Of a stretch of DNA of 16,346 nucleotides, positions 1 to 7,219 are shown piece by piece. Below the pieces are notes generated by a model, which was not told where the DNA came from, ran no database searches, and saw only the letters and a list, made by a program, of their open reading frames with translations. Source of the stretch: SIO4C1 sp039820425 (GTDB lineage: Bacteria; Cyanobacteriota; Cyanobacteriia; Phormidesmidales; Phormidesmidaceae); the NCBI GenBank assembly GCA_039820425.1, contig JBCBQD010000121.1:1-16346 (forward strand), written 5' to 3'. The position numbers were made by a program, and so were the translations under genes. How positions within the stretch are numbered: the stretch's first letter is position 1; every line of letters begins with the position of its first letter.

Positions 1-1
1 G

Positions 2-289
2 TGGCTGCAAAACGTGCATATCTCACCCCACAGCATGACCAACCAGGCTTACAACCACGACCCGCGCCGGACTCGCCGCCTCTTGCTGCACAAAGAAGAA
101 ATTCGCAAACTGATCGGCAAAGTCGAACAAAAAGGACTCACCCTGGTACCTCTGAAAATGTATCTCAAGAAGGGTTATGTCAAAGTCAGTATCGGCCTGG
201 GTAAAGGTAAAAAGCTCCATGACAAGCGAGAAGACCTTAAGCGTAAGCAGGAGAAGCGGGATATTGATCGGGCACTTAAGGGACGGTAG
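2..289 (+). CDS. smpB: SsrA-binding protein SmpB, C-terminal part (5' end outside window)
   Basis: SmpB binds tmRNA and delivers it to ribosomes stalled on non-stop mRNA. The frame is open from base 2, so the gene begins left of the window; about 95 codons are visible. The stretch VHISPHSM, the family signature NHDPRRTRRLLLHKEEI, the LKMYLKKGYVKVSIGLGKGKK strand region (here read as a continuous beta-barrel segment) and the lysine/arginine-rich tail KLHDKREDLKRKQEKR are all typical of SmpB; the basic tail is the part that occupies the mRNA channel in trans-translation. The stop TAG is at 287-289. The next gene is convergent, 34 bases away, and no clear terminator hairpin is seen between them. 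The identification is firm; only the N-terminal part is unseen. Confidence 0.93.
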   Translation, partial: WLQNVHISPHSMTNQAYNHDPRRTRRLLLHKEEIRKLIGKVEQKGLTLVPLKMYLKKGYVKVSIGLGKGKKLHDKREDLKRKQEKRDIDRALKGR

Positions 290-323
290 CGGCTGATTAT
301 AGCGCCCAATCTCCGCGTCTTCT

Positions 324-1850
324 TCACTGCGTCTCTTTATCCAACGCTGCCACCACTCGCTGATAAATCCGCTCGGCCTGCTCTGGGGTATTGCCAATCG
401 AGGTCAGGCCCAGCTTGCCGTATTCCGACAGGCAGCCCATCAGGTGAAAGGCCGCTCCTACCCCCTCAATGGCATTGAAGTGCAGCTGCTCGACCATGAT
501 GATGTCCATCAGGTCGTTGGGCAGCAGGCCACGGTAGGCAGGTTTTTGCAGATTGTCGGTGGCGCGGTAAAACTTGGGCTGGCCATGCTGGGTGTAAAAC
601 AGGCCGTCGGTCAGGTTATAGCGACCGTCAGTGAGCATTTTGAGGGCCATAAAGGGATGGGTGGTGCCCCCTTTTCGTACATTGATTTCAATGGCATAGA
701 GCTGCCAGGGTCTTTGGGGATTTTCTGGCTGATGGACGGCGATAAAATCGACGCTGTAGCGCTCTAATGCCCCCTTGGCGACGAGGACTTCGCCCACTTT
801 TTGCCCCATTTCTTGCAGGGCAAGGCGGTAGCTGGCATCCGCGGGAAAAGTACAGCCTAAAAAGATTTGACCGTCGGGCCCCCCTAAGATTTGGTCGTGG
901 GTAGAGAGAATCTCGACGGTGCCATAGGGGGTGATGTGCCCCTGTACGCTGGGGGAGCGTTTTTCGTTGCCTTCGATGAAAGCTTCTGCGATCGCACCCA
1001 GCTCCGCCACCTTCTCCCCAAAATGGGTCCAGGTCTCGGTTGCACACTGAAATCGCAGATGCTCAAACTCAGCCTGAATCGCCGCCACCCGCTGAGCATG
1101 GCCGCCCTCGCCGGGCGCAACCGAGGCCAGTGAGGCTAGGTGCAGTAGGGCATTACCCTCGCCAGAAAACCCCTCATTGAGCTTAATCACAATCCGCTCA
1201 AGGTCAGGCTGTCGCTCCCAAAGTGCCGCCGTCGCCTCAGCCAAATCTTTGGCATTGTAGGTCAGCTCGCTGCCGTCAGGATGGGGGATGCCGCAGGTCG
1301 CAAAAATCTCGCGGCTGCCACTTTTGGTGCCCCAGTAGAGCAAATCGGGATCCAACGCCATCAGCGGAATGCCCAGCTGTAAAGACAGTGATCGTTCTAA
1401 AGCGGTGGCATTAAAACAGGTTAGGTATGCTTCCCCCGGTGTCAGACAGACCCGAACCCGCTCTACCAGTCGAGGTCTGGCCAACACCTTAGCCGTAAGC
1501 GATCGCTGTGAGGCATCGTAGGTCGACAAAATCGTCAGACGATGTCGCGCATGGGAGCTGGGAATCCCCGGTAGCAGCTCCAAATAATAGTCAACGATGC
1601 TGGGGTGCAGGGGCTGCGAAGTCAGATAAATCAGCTGAGTCTTAGGATTGCGCAAATGCAACAGGGTACACAGCAACCGTTCTTCGTAATGATGCACCCC
1701 ATCGATTTTGGTTAACTCTTCTTGATCTAAGCTGAGGGAGGGCACCACCACAATCTGACGCGATTGCCGATCAAACTGATCAATCGACTGCCAGCAATCT
1801 TTAAGGTGAGTCTGCAAAGCCTGAAACTTGGCAGCAGCATCTGAGGTCAT
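324..1850 (-). CDS. ATP-grasp protein, peptide ligase PGM1-related
   Basis: A 508-residue protein that resembles the cyanobacterial family annotated as peptide ligase PGM1-related, a branch of the ATP-grasp superfamily. ATP-grasp enzymes activate a carboxylate as acyl-phosphate and join it to an amine; the substrate here is unknown. Visible support is the nucleotide/metal-binding core near the C-terminal third: IVIKLNEGFSGEGNALL (a lysine plus glycine-rich loop as in the ATP-grasp B domain) and YAIEINVRKGGTTHPF with the E-x-N metal pair at about E388/N390. The N-terminal 150 residues carry LIYLTSQPLHPSIVDYYLELLPG, also typical of this family. It lies downstream of sigF on the same strand, but an intrinsic terminator separates them 14 bases before this ATG, and there is no Shine-Dalgarno sequence in the short gap. 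Fold assignment is good; the reaction is inferred only at superfamily level. Confidence 0.78.
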   Translation of the reverse strand: MTSDAAAKFQALQTHLKDCWQSIDQFDRQSRQIVVVPSLSLDQEELTKIDGVHHYEERLLCTLLHLRNPKTQLIYLTSQPLHPSIVDYYLELLPGIPSSHARHRLTILSTYDASQRSLTAKVLARPRLVERVRVCLTPGEAYLTCFNATALERSLSLQLGIPLMALDPDLLYWGTKSGSREIFATCGIPHPDGSELTYNAKDLAEATAALWERQPDLERIVIKLNEGFSGEGNALLHLASLASVAPGEGGHAQRVAAIQAEFEHLRFQCATETWTHFGEKVAELGAIAEAFIEGNEKRSPSVQGHITPYGTVEILSTHDQILGGPDGQIFLGCTFPADASYRLALQEMGQKVGEVLVAKGALERYSVDFIAVHQPENPQRPWQLYAIEINVRKGGTTHPFMALKMLTDGRYNLTDGLFYTQHGQPKFYRATDNLQKPAYRGLLPNDLMDIIMVEQLHFNAIEGVGAAFHLMGCLSEYGKLGLTSIGNTPEQAERIYQRVVAALDKETQ

Positions 1851-1864
1851 CGGTGCTGAGGAAT

Positions 1865-1898
1865 AAAAAAAGTAGGCGCAGTGGGCTGCACCTACTTT
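1865..1898 (-). terminator. Strong intrinsic terminator downstream of sigF
   Basis: On the minus strand a 13-bp stem (arms 1886-1898 and 1869-1881, one G-U wobble, loop 1882-1885) is followed directly by seven T residues (A1865-A1871 on the plus strand). It lies about 140 bases beyond the sigF stop, so it can end sigF transcripts. It also lies 14 bases upstream of the ATP-grasp start codon, where it would have to be read through if that gene is expressed from sigF or from any promoter upstream of the hairpin. Confidence 0.85.
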
Positions 1899-2036
1899 AC
1901 TACTACTACTTACCTAAATTTATGTCTGATACTTCGCTGCATGGCTACAGCGGATTGACGACTTCTCAAGAACTCCAGCCAGACTCAGGAACAGAACTCA
2001 AAACTTAAAGCTCAAGCCCTAAAAGTTGCTCTGCTC

Positions 2037-2822
2037 CTAAGGATCAGTTTGCATCAATTGGGGCTGCAAGAAGGCCACCATCTGCTCAACACCGCGCTGG
2101 ATGCGACGGGTCACCGTCATGGGGCTAACCCCAATCCGTTCAGCAACTTCCTTACGAGAGAGCCCCTTAAAGAACACATACTCAATGGCAGAGCGGGTTT
2201 TTTCTTCGAGTTGGCCCATGGCCCGTTGGATCTGCTGGCGATCTTCTTCGAGGACTTGCAACAGCTGATAGTGGGCATCTGGCAAGGTATCACCTAAGGT
2301 GATGGTCGAATCAATCTGGTGAGAAACCGTGGCATCCAGGCTCAGGGGCATCCGGTTCTTATTTGCCAGTTTGACCTGACGCCATTCGTCTACCGAGATG
2401 GTGAGCGCCTCAGCCATCTCAATGTCAGAAGGTTGACGACCATACTTGCGTAGCAACTCAGCCTGACGTTTTTGGCTCTCTTTTTGTAGATCTTGCCACC
2501 GACGGGGAATCTTAACGGTAGTACCGCGATCGCGTAGAAAGTGAAGCATCTCACCGCGAATGTAGGGCACTGCAAAGGAGCTAAAGGCACAGCCCTGACT
2601 GGGGTCAAAGCGCTCAATCGCGCGGATGAGACCCAGGTAACCAATTTGCTCTAGATCTTCATAGGGTTCAGAGCACTGGTGGCTGACCCGATGGGCAATT
2701 TTGCGAACCAAGCCAGCATTCAAGCGCACCAGATCATTACGCAACTTGATCGAAGGCTTGTGCTTATAAGCCATCAGCAGCTCCATGCCGCGGGAACGAA
2801 GGGACGAAATTTGAGTAGCCAT
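2037..2822 (-). CDS. sigF: RNA polymerase sigma factor, SigF-type (group 3)
   Basis: A 261-residue alternative sigma factor of the sigma-70 family. Region 2 is clear at about residues 53-100 (YEDLEQIGYLGLIRAIERFD, then FSSFAVPYIRGEMLHFLRDRG), region 3 follows with VKIPRRWQDLQKESQKRQ and PSDIEMAEAL at 104-140, and region 4 carries the -35-recognising helix-turn-helix LSRKEVAERIGVSPMTVTRR at about 221-240. Region 1.1 is absent and length matches cyanobacterial SigF, which in Synechocystis is needed for pilus and motility gene expression. Other group 3 sigmas (SigG, SigJ and relatives) are similar, so the letter is less certain than the family. It is divergent from prfB with a 485-base gap and is followed by a strong terminator. 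No convincing Shine-Dalgarno sequence precedes the ATG. An internal in-frame ATG at codon 13 is an alternative start. Confidence 0.85.
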   Translation of the reverse strand: MATQISSLRSRGMELLMAYKHKPSIKLRNDLVRLNAGLVRKIAHRVSHQCSEPYEDLEQIGYLGLIRAIERFDPSQGCAFSSFAVPYIRGEMLHFLRDRGTTVKIPRRWQDLQKESQKRQAELLRKYGRQPSDIEMAEALTISVDEWRQVKLANKNRMPLSLDATVSHQIDSTITLGDTLPDAHYQLLQVLEEDRQQIQRAMGQLEEKTRSAIEYVFFKGLSRKEVAERIGVSPMTVTRRIQRGVEQMVAFLQPQLMQTDP

Positions 2823-2849
2823 ATCTTGCGGAGTATCCTGTATCAGAGC

Positions 2850-2872
2850 AATTCAAAATCGTGATTTGAATT
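2850..2872. promoter_or_regulatory. Dyad upstream of sigF, possible operator
   Basis: Perfect 8-bp arms AATTCAAA (2850-2857) and TTTGAATT (2865-2872) around a 7-base centre, 28 bases upstream of the sigF start codon. The spacing and symmetry fit a dimeric DNA-binding protein site or an mRNA leader hairpin. No known consensus was recognised. Confidence 0.4.
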
Positions 2873-2997
2873 CCATTTTCAGGATGTGAACCGCAAGTCA
2901 CCATCGTTGGATCACGGGAGTGTAAAAATAAGCTTCTGGAAACTTTCCGTGTAAACACAGGCGCAGTAAAAACAGCAACCTTTCTTGGTGCCGAGTT

Positions 2998-3020
2998 AAA
3001 AACAAAGCCCACAAGGCTTT
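2998..3020 (-). terminator. Weak terminator-like hairpin in the sigF upstream region
   Basis: On the minus strand AAAGCC (3015-3020), loop TTGTG and GGCTTT (3004-3009) form a 6-bp stem followed by G and five T residues (2998-3002). If real it would act on a minus-strand transcript starting between prfB and sigF, for example a small RNA or a long sigF leader. The stem is short, so chance is possible. Confidence 0.3.
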
Positions 3021-3196
3021 ACACCAAAGTCATCCGTAAATCCGCTGAGTCAAAAATCTCACCAACTTTTTCGATTAAATAACGAAGTTTAACGGAGAAA
3101 TTCGTAAAAAAAGACACTAAGAATCAAGCGAAATTGATTGTCGTTGAGCCATATCAAACAAGCTTGGTGATTGTTATCACGGAAAATGGGAACGGG

Positions 3197-3241
3197 CCAC
3201 TACCCAATTCCCACTACCCAATTCCCACTACCCACTACCCC
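3197..3241. repeat. Heptanucleotide tandem repeat (STRR type)
   Basis: Six consecutive 7-base units: CCACTAC, CCAATTC, CCACTAC, CCAATTC, CCACTAC, CCACTAC, then CCC. Heptanucleotide short tandemly repeated repetitive sequences are a known feature of cyanobacterial genomes. The same unit, in the opposite orientation, recurs at 14488-14508. Confidence 0.85.
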
Positions 3242-3307
3242 ATAGCAATAACCCAACTTCGCCCGATACTATATAAATAAGAAAGCTCCTACGTCCGAAG
3301 TCTCCTA

Positions 3308-4436
3308 ATGCTAGACCTGTCTGATTTGAAGCGAGAAGTTGATTTGCTAACTGAGCGCCTGGGTAAAACCCAGGAATATCTTTGACTTGCCCGCCATCAA
3401 AGCCAAAATTCACGATCTTGAGCAAGTTGCCTCCCAGCCTGATTTTTGGGATGACCAGGACCAGGCTCAAAAGACGCTACAAGAGCTAAATGACTACAAG
3501 TCATATCTCGATCAGTTAACCAGTTGGGAAACCAGTCTCGAAGATACCCAGGCCATCGTTGAGCTGCTTGAGGTCGACGCCGACGAATCGCTGTGGAGCG
3601 AGGCTAAAAATACGGTTACTAATCTTAATCAGGAGTTAGCCCAGTGGGAGCTACAGCAGCTGCTATCGGGTCCCTACGATAAAAGCGGTGCGGTGCTGAC
3701 CATTAATGCTGGGGCAGGTGGCACCGACGCCCAAGACTGGGCTGAGATGCTGTTGAGGATGTATACCCGCTGGTGCGAACAGCACGGCTATAAACTGCAT
3801 TTGGTCGAAGAGTCCAAGGGAGATGAAGCTGGCCTCAAATCTGCCACGTTAGAAATTGAAGGCCGCTATGCCTACGGCTACCTCAAGGCCGAAAAGGGCA
3901 CCCATCGGCTGGTGCGGATTTCGCCGTTTAATGCCAACGGCAAGCGCCAGACTAGTTTTGCTGGGATAGAGGTGATGCCGATTCTCAATGACGACATTGA
4001 GCTAGACCTTCCTGAAAAAGACCTGGAGATCAAAACCTCTCGCTCGGGCGGGGCCGGGGGCCAAAACGTCAACAAGGTCGAGACTGCGGTGCGCATTACC
4101 CATCTGCCCACCGGCATTTCGGTCCGCTGTACCCAGGAGCGATCGCAGCTCCAAAACCGTGAAAAAGCCATGGCGATTCTCAAAGCCAAGCTGCTGGTCA
4201 TCGCCCAAGAGCAACGCGCCCAACAAATCGCTGACATCCGCGGCGACATGGTTGAAGCCGCCTGGGGTAACCAGATCCGTAACTATGTTTTTCACCCTTA
4301 CCAAATGGTCAAAGACCTGCGCACTAATGTAGAAACCACCGCCATCAATGACGTCATGAATGGCGATTTAGATACCTTTATCCAGGCCCTGCTCAGGCAG
4401 GAAAATCAAGTAGTGCAGGAGACAGCATCGGTGTAA
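3308..4436 (+). CDS. prfB: Peptide chain release factor 2 (programmed +1 frameshift)
   Basis: RF2 recognises UAA and UGA and triggers hydrolysis of peptidyl-tRNA. Translation starts at ATG 3308 and reads 25 codons (MLDLSDLKREVDLLTERLG and on) to CTT at 3380-3382; the next codon is an in-frame TGA (3383-3385). A +1 shift on CTT-T continues with GAC at 3384, giving a joined product of 375 residues (bases 3308-3382 plus 3384-4436). The codon-recognition tripeptide SPF falls at 205-207 and the catalytic GGQ at 250-252 (within SGGAGGQNVNKVETAVRITH), the same numbers as in E. coli RF2, which supports both start and shift. Through the shift, RF2 controls its own level by competing at the UGA. The gene heads a plus-strand cluster with DUF3285-like, ybeY and dgkA. 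No Shine-Dalgarno sequence is seen before the ATG. Annotation starting after the shift would lose the N-terminal 26 residues. Confidence 0.97.
3358..3386 (+). promoter_or_regulatory. prfB: prfB autoregulatory +1 frameshift site with upstream hairpin
   Basis: The slippery site CTT TGA C (3380-3386) is the conserved RF2 recoding sequence. An internal Shine-Dalgarno-like AGGA (3372-3375) stands four bases before CTT, close to the position of the stimulatory AGGGGG in E. coli. In addition CCTGGGT (3358-3364) and ACCCAGG (3368-3374) form a perfect 7-bp hairpin with an AAA loop, and its 3' arm contains the AGG of that element. Confidence 0.93.
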
Positions 4437-4542
4437 GTCCTTGTTATGTGGGCAATGCCCACCCTTGTATCTAAGCCTCCCCTGCCCCCTCTGCCTCCCC
4501 TGCTCCCCTGCCTTCGCTATCCCAAAAAATCCAAAAACCCCT

Positions 4543-4725
4543 ATGACCAACCCTTCTCCTACCCCCGAAACCTCTACCCCAAACTCCCAAGAACCCCCTC
4601 CAAGCTATGTCAAACTCGCCATGCGCAACATGGTCAAAAAAGGCGGTAAATCTCTGTTTCATTTTTCGCTAACGGCCACCGGGCTGCTGGGCCTGCTGAT
4701 TGGGCTGGCCTACCTGACCCGATAG
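4543..4725 (+). CDS. DUF3285-like small membrane protein
   Basis: A 60-residue protein: a proline/threonine/serine-rich N-terminus (MTNPSPTPETSTPNSQEPPP), a conserved-looking centre SYVKLAMRNMVKKGGKSLFHF and one C-terminal membrane segment LTATGLLGLLIGLAYL ending in TR. This matches my recollection of the cyanobacterial DUF3285 family, which is found between prfB and ybeY; the function is unknown. ATG 4543 was chosen over upstream in-frame starts because the preceding sequence is low-complexity pyrimidine-rich (CCCCTGCC-type) and not protein-like. It begins 106 bases after prfB and ends 18 bases before ybeY, so co-transcription with ybeY is likely. Confidence 0.8.
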   Translation: MTNPSPTPETSTPNSQEPPPSYVKLAMRNMVKKGGKSLFHFSLTATGLLGLLIGLAYLTR

Positions 4726-4743
4726 ACCTAATTGCATCTGACT

Positions 4744-5292
4744 ATGTCAAACGACAATTTGAGTCAGCCCTCTGCGAATGGGGCACTGGCCTTGGAGCTA
4801 ATGGTAGATGGCCTCGAATCTGTTCGTGGTTTAGATGGCTCAACGGCTCAGCTCACCTTTGACACCTGGAAAGGGTGGTTTGAGCAATGGCTCATGGCCC
4901 TATTGCCTCAATTGTCTTCCCTGCAACTATCCCCGATCAATGCTTACGAGCTGAGCCTGATGCTCACCGATGATACTGGCATTCAACAGCTCAATCAGAC
5001 CTATCGCCACCAAGATAAACCCACTGATGTGCTGGCGTTTGCAGCACTGGAGACAGCCCTGCCAGGGCATCAAGATATTTATCAGCAAATGCCCCTAAAT
5101 TTGGGCGACATTGTTATTTCTGTCGACACAGCCGTTCGTCAGGCTGCTGAACAAGGGCATCCTGTTAAACAAGAACTGACCTGGCTGGCGAGCCACGGCT
5201 TGCTACACTTGCTAGGGTGGGATCACCCTGACGAATCAAGTCTGCAAGGCATGTTAGCTGAGCAAACAACCTTACTTATGCTGATCTCATAA
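4744..5292 (+). CDS. ybeY: Endoribonuclease YbeY (rRNA maturation factor)
   Basis: YbeY is a zinc-dependent single-strand endoribonuclease involved in 16S rRNA 3' end maturation and ribosome quality control. The diagnostic H-G-x-x-H-x(5)-H motif is intact as SHGLLHLLGWDHPDE, with zinc ligands H151, H155 and H161, and the upstream family block TYRHQDKPTDVLAFAA and LGDIVISVDTA is present. From ATG 4744 the protein has 182 residues, a little longer than E. coli YbeY because of an N-terminal extension of about 40 residues before the conserved fold. An in-frame TTG at 4732 is possible but less likely. The gene follows the DUF3285-like ORF by 18 bases. The order prfB, DUF3285, ybeY, dgkA is one I associate with cyanobacteria, consistent with a translation-linked cluster. 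Confidence 0.94.
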   Translation: MSNDNLSQPSANGALALELMVDGLESVRGLDGSTAQLTFDTWKGWFEQWLMALLPQLSSLQLSPINAYELSLMLTDDTGIQQLNQTYRHQDKPTDVLAFAALETALPGHQDIYQQMPLNLGDIVISVDTAVRQAAEQGHPVKQELTWLASHGLLHLLGWDHPDESSLQGMLAEQTTLLMLIS

Positions 5293-5327
5293 AGACAAGT
5301 CGATAGGTAAGATACAGTCAGATATCT

Positions 5328-5412
5328 TTGACTGGCGTTAACATAACGCAAATCCTTGATGAATCCTTGGGGAACTTATCGGTTAGGACATACCTTCTTT
5401 AGAACTAGGAGG
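5328..5412 (+). promoter_or_regulatory. Structured leader/promoter region of dgkA
   Basis: Between ybeY and dgkA lie, in order, a -35-like TTGACT (5328-5333); a dyad GCGTTA-ACA-TAACGC (5335-5349); a direct repeat AATCCTTG at 5351-5358 and 5362-5369, i.e. with an 11-base period; and a perfect AGGAGG (5407-5412) that is too far (31 bases) from the dgkA ATG to serve it. An 11-base direct-repeat period is typical of OmpR/PhoB-family response regulator sites, but the recognised cyanobacterial consensus motifs do not match. No good -10 hexamer is seen. Confidence 0.4.
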
Positions 5413-5443
5413 TTAGGTTCTTAGCCAGTGGATTGCCCCAGCT

Positions 5444-5908
5444 ATGCGTAAAAATTTGCCCATGTCTATTACTCCCAAGCTGCAAAAGACAACGTCTAAG
5501 TCCATTCGTCAGCCAGATCGCCTGGCTGCGTGGCAGGTGGCCCCCGATTTGTTCAGCAGCTTTCGCTATGCCTGGGCAGGGGTTTCCTACGCATTTAAGA
5601 CCCAACGAAATTTTCGAATCCACACGGGCATTGGTATCGTGGCGTTTACGCTCGGGGTTTTGCTCAAAATCAGCACGGTTGAGGCGTCGATCATTTGCCT
5701 GACCATTGGCGCGGTGCTGGTGATGGAGTTGCTAAATACGGCCCTTGAGTCGCTGGTTGACTTAACCGTCGGGCAAACCTATCACGAGTTAGCTAAAATC
5801 TGTAAAGATTGTGCGGCGGGTGCTGTGCTGATTGCTGCGATCGCAGCCGTCGTCATTGCCCTGTTTATTTACATCCCGCACGTCTCGTCATTGATGGCGA
5901 TTTATTGA
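5444..5908 (+). CDS. dgkA: Diacylglycerol kinase / undecaprenol kinase (DgkA family)
   Basis: A small integral membrane lipid kinase that phosphorylates diacylglycerol or undecaprenol; the Gram-positive-like members act on undecaprenol and the cyanobacterial substrate is not determined here. The 154-residue protein has an N-terminal cytoplasmic part, the entry motif AWAGVSYAFKTQRNFRIH (43-60), three hydrophobic segments (about 62-76, 81-99, 124-145) and the active-site block ELLNTALESLVDL (95-107) followed by HELAKICKDCAAGAVL (114-129), which is the family signature. ATG 5444 is used; ATG 5462 in the same frame (MSITPKL) is an equally plausible start. It begins 151 bases after ybeY, a gap with promoter-like and repeat structure, so it may have its own transcript. 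TrpG/PabA starts 26 bases downstream. Confidence 0.92.
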   Translation: MRKNLPMSITPKLQKTTSKSIRQPDRLAAWQVAPDLFSSFRYAWAGVSYAFKTQRNFRIHTGIGIVAFTLGVLLKISTVEASIICLTIGAVLVMELLNTALESLVDLTVGQTYHELAKICKDCAAGAVLIAAIAAVVIALFIYIPHVSSLMAIY

Positions 5909-5934
5909 TCGATTCGTCAGGGTAGGGTCAACGC

Positions 5935-6540
5935 TTGATTTTAGTCATCGACAATTACGACAGCTTTACGTACAACCTGGTGCAATATCTGGGTGAGCTA
6001 GGGCAAACGCTACCCGTCGCCAGTGACATCGAGGTGTATCGCAACGACCAAATTACCCTGGACGACATTAAGCAAAAGCAGCCCGACGGCATCTTAATCT
6101 CTCCCGGCCCTGGCACCCCTGACGACTCCGGCGTGTCTTTAGAGATTTTGCATGAGCTTGGCCCCACAGTCCCTATTCTGGGTGTCTGCCTGGGCCATCA
6201 AGCCATCGGTCAGGTGTTTGGCGGCAAAATCACCTCAGCTCCCGAGCTCATGCATGGCAAGACCTCCCTGGTTCATCACACAGGCGTTGGTGTGTTTGAG
6301 GGGCTAGATAATCCATTCACGGCGACCCGGTACCACAGTCTGGTGATTGAGAAAGCCACTTGCCCAGACGTGTTGGAGATTACCGCCTGGGTTGAGGATG
6401 GCACGATTATGGGCGTGCGGCATAAGAAATATCCCCACATTCAAGGGGTGCAGTTTCACCCGGAGAGTGTGTTGACCCAATCGGGCATGCAGTTGCTAAA
6501 GAATTTTTTGGTGAGCTTGTCTGTCAAGGTGGCGGCATAG
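5935..6540 (+). CDS. trpG: Glutamine amidotransferase, anthranilate/aminodeoxychorismate synthase component II
   Basis: A 201-residue class I glutamine amidotransferase that hydrolyses glutamine and passes ammonia to the chorismate-binding partner (TrpE and/or PabB) for tryptophan or folate synthesis. The triad is intact: nucleophile C85 in GVCLGHQAIG, and H175 and E177 in VQFHPES. Other family marks are the N-terminal ILVIDNYDSFTYNLVQYLGE and ISPGPGTPDDSGVS. It starts with TTG at 5935, required to include the conserved first strand; a purine-rich AGGGTAGGG precedes it. Cyanobacteria often use one such subunit for both pathways, so pabA is an equally valid symbol. It probably shares a transcript with dgkA (26-base gap). 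No partner synthase gene is in the window. Confidence 0.93.
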   Translation: MILVIDNYDSFTYNLVQYLGELGQTLPVASDIEVYRNDQITLDDIKQKQPDGILISPGPGTPDDSGVSLEILHELGPTVPILGVCLGHQAIGQVFGGKITSAPELMHGKTSLVHHTGVGVFEGLDNPFTATRYHSLVIEKATCPDVLEITAWVEDGTIMGVRHKKYPHIQGVQFHPESVLTQSGMQLLKNFLVSLSVKVAA

Positions 6541-6601
6541 GCTAGCGGCTTTGAAACATGCGCTATTTTGGACATATTCAAAGTATTGCTGAGGGCTCAG
6601 G

Positions 6602-7198
6602 ATGGTACAAGCACTCGAAAAGCATGACTATACATCAGAAGAATACTTAGCTTTTGAAGTCGAGTCGCAGGAGCGGCACGAATATATCGACGGAGACATC
6701 ATCCTAATGTCAGGGGGGACGCCCAACCACAGCAAAATCACCTTAAACCTGGCAAGTAGCTTAAACTTTGGCCTCAAGCGTCAACCTTATGACGTCTTTG
6801 CTAGCGATCAGCGGCTTCAAATTCCTAAACGACGGATTTATACCTATCCCGACGTGATGGTGATTGCCCAACCGCTTGAGTACGCCCCAAACCGGCGCGA
6901 TACGCTAACAAATCCGCTGATCATTGCGGAAGTGCTCTCAAAATCAACCGAAGCCTATGACCGTAGTGGTAAATTTGCAGCCTACCGGACAATCCCCAGC
7001 TTCCAGGAATATGTGCTGATTGATCAGTATGCAATGCATGTTGAGCACTACGTTAAAACAGATAATCGCAAGTGGATTTTCTCTGAATATGATGGCGCTG
7101 AGGCGGTGCTGACGCTATCGTCGGTTGCGTTTGAGATTGGATTAGCTGATCTATATGACAAGGTTGATTTTGAGAAGGAAGCCGCGACTGAGCGTTAG
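6602..7198 (+). CDS. Uma2 family (DUF820) putative endonuclease
   Basis: A 198-residue member of the Uma2/DUF820 family, very abundant in cyanobacteria and predicted to have a PD-(D/E)xK nuclease fold; no biochemical role is established. Family marks are YTSEEYLAFE near the N-terminus, RHEYIDGDIILMSGGTPNHSKI (25-46), the PD of YPDVMVIAQ (83-84), and IIAEVLSKSTEAYDRSGKF with E110, S113 and K114 as the likely acidic and lysine residues of the nuclease core, then YRTIPSFQEYVLID. The core is therefore apparently intact. GAGGG lies six bases before the ATG and within a small dyad CTGAG-GG-CTCAG. The next 500 bases on this strand hold only repeats and a broken Uma2 fragment. Confidence 0.88.
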   Translation: MVQALEKHDYTSEEYLAFEVESQERHEYIDGDIILMSGGTPNHSKITLNLASSLNFGLKRQPYDVFASDQRLQIPKRRIYTYPDVMVIAQPLEYAPNRRDTLTNPLIIAEVLSKSTEAYDRSGKFAAYRTIPSFQEYVLIDQYAMHVEHYVKTDNRKWIFSEYDGAEAVLTLSSVAFEIGLADLYDKVDFEKEAATER

Positions 7199-7219
7199 CT
7201 TGTGATCAGACAATTAGCT

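Larger units (their letters stand above)
2823..3307. other. Divergent intergenic region sigF / prfB
   Basis: 485 bases without a recognisable gene in either strand. It must hold the sigF and prfB promoters. Visible structure, listed separately, is an AT-rich dyad at 2850-2872, a small terminator-like hairpin at 2998-3020 and a heptanucleotide repeat at 3197-3241. Just upstream of prfB the sequence TATATAAAT (3272-3280 region) could contain a -10 element, but no good -35 hexamer lies at the right distance. The region is clearly richer in A and T than the flanking genes. Confidence 0.7.

Noticed and set aside
3197..3241. Regularly spaced repeats that could suggest a CRISPR array.
   Set aside because: The period is 7 bases with no spacers; it is a heptanucleotide tandem repeat.
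5323..5334. The 12-mer ATATCTTTGACT, identical to the core of the prfB frameshift site, before dgkA.
   Set aside because: It is not in a reading frame with any upstream start, and several chance 12-mer matches are expected in a window of this size.
6588..6601. GCTGAGGGCTCAGG before the first Uma2 gene, repeated at 9172-9185 in the second Uma2 coding tail.
   Set aside because: Only 14 bases are shared and the surroundings do not match, so a common origin is not supported.
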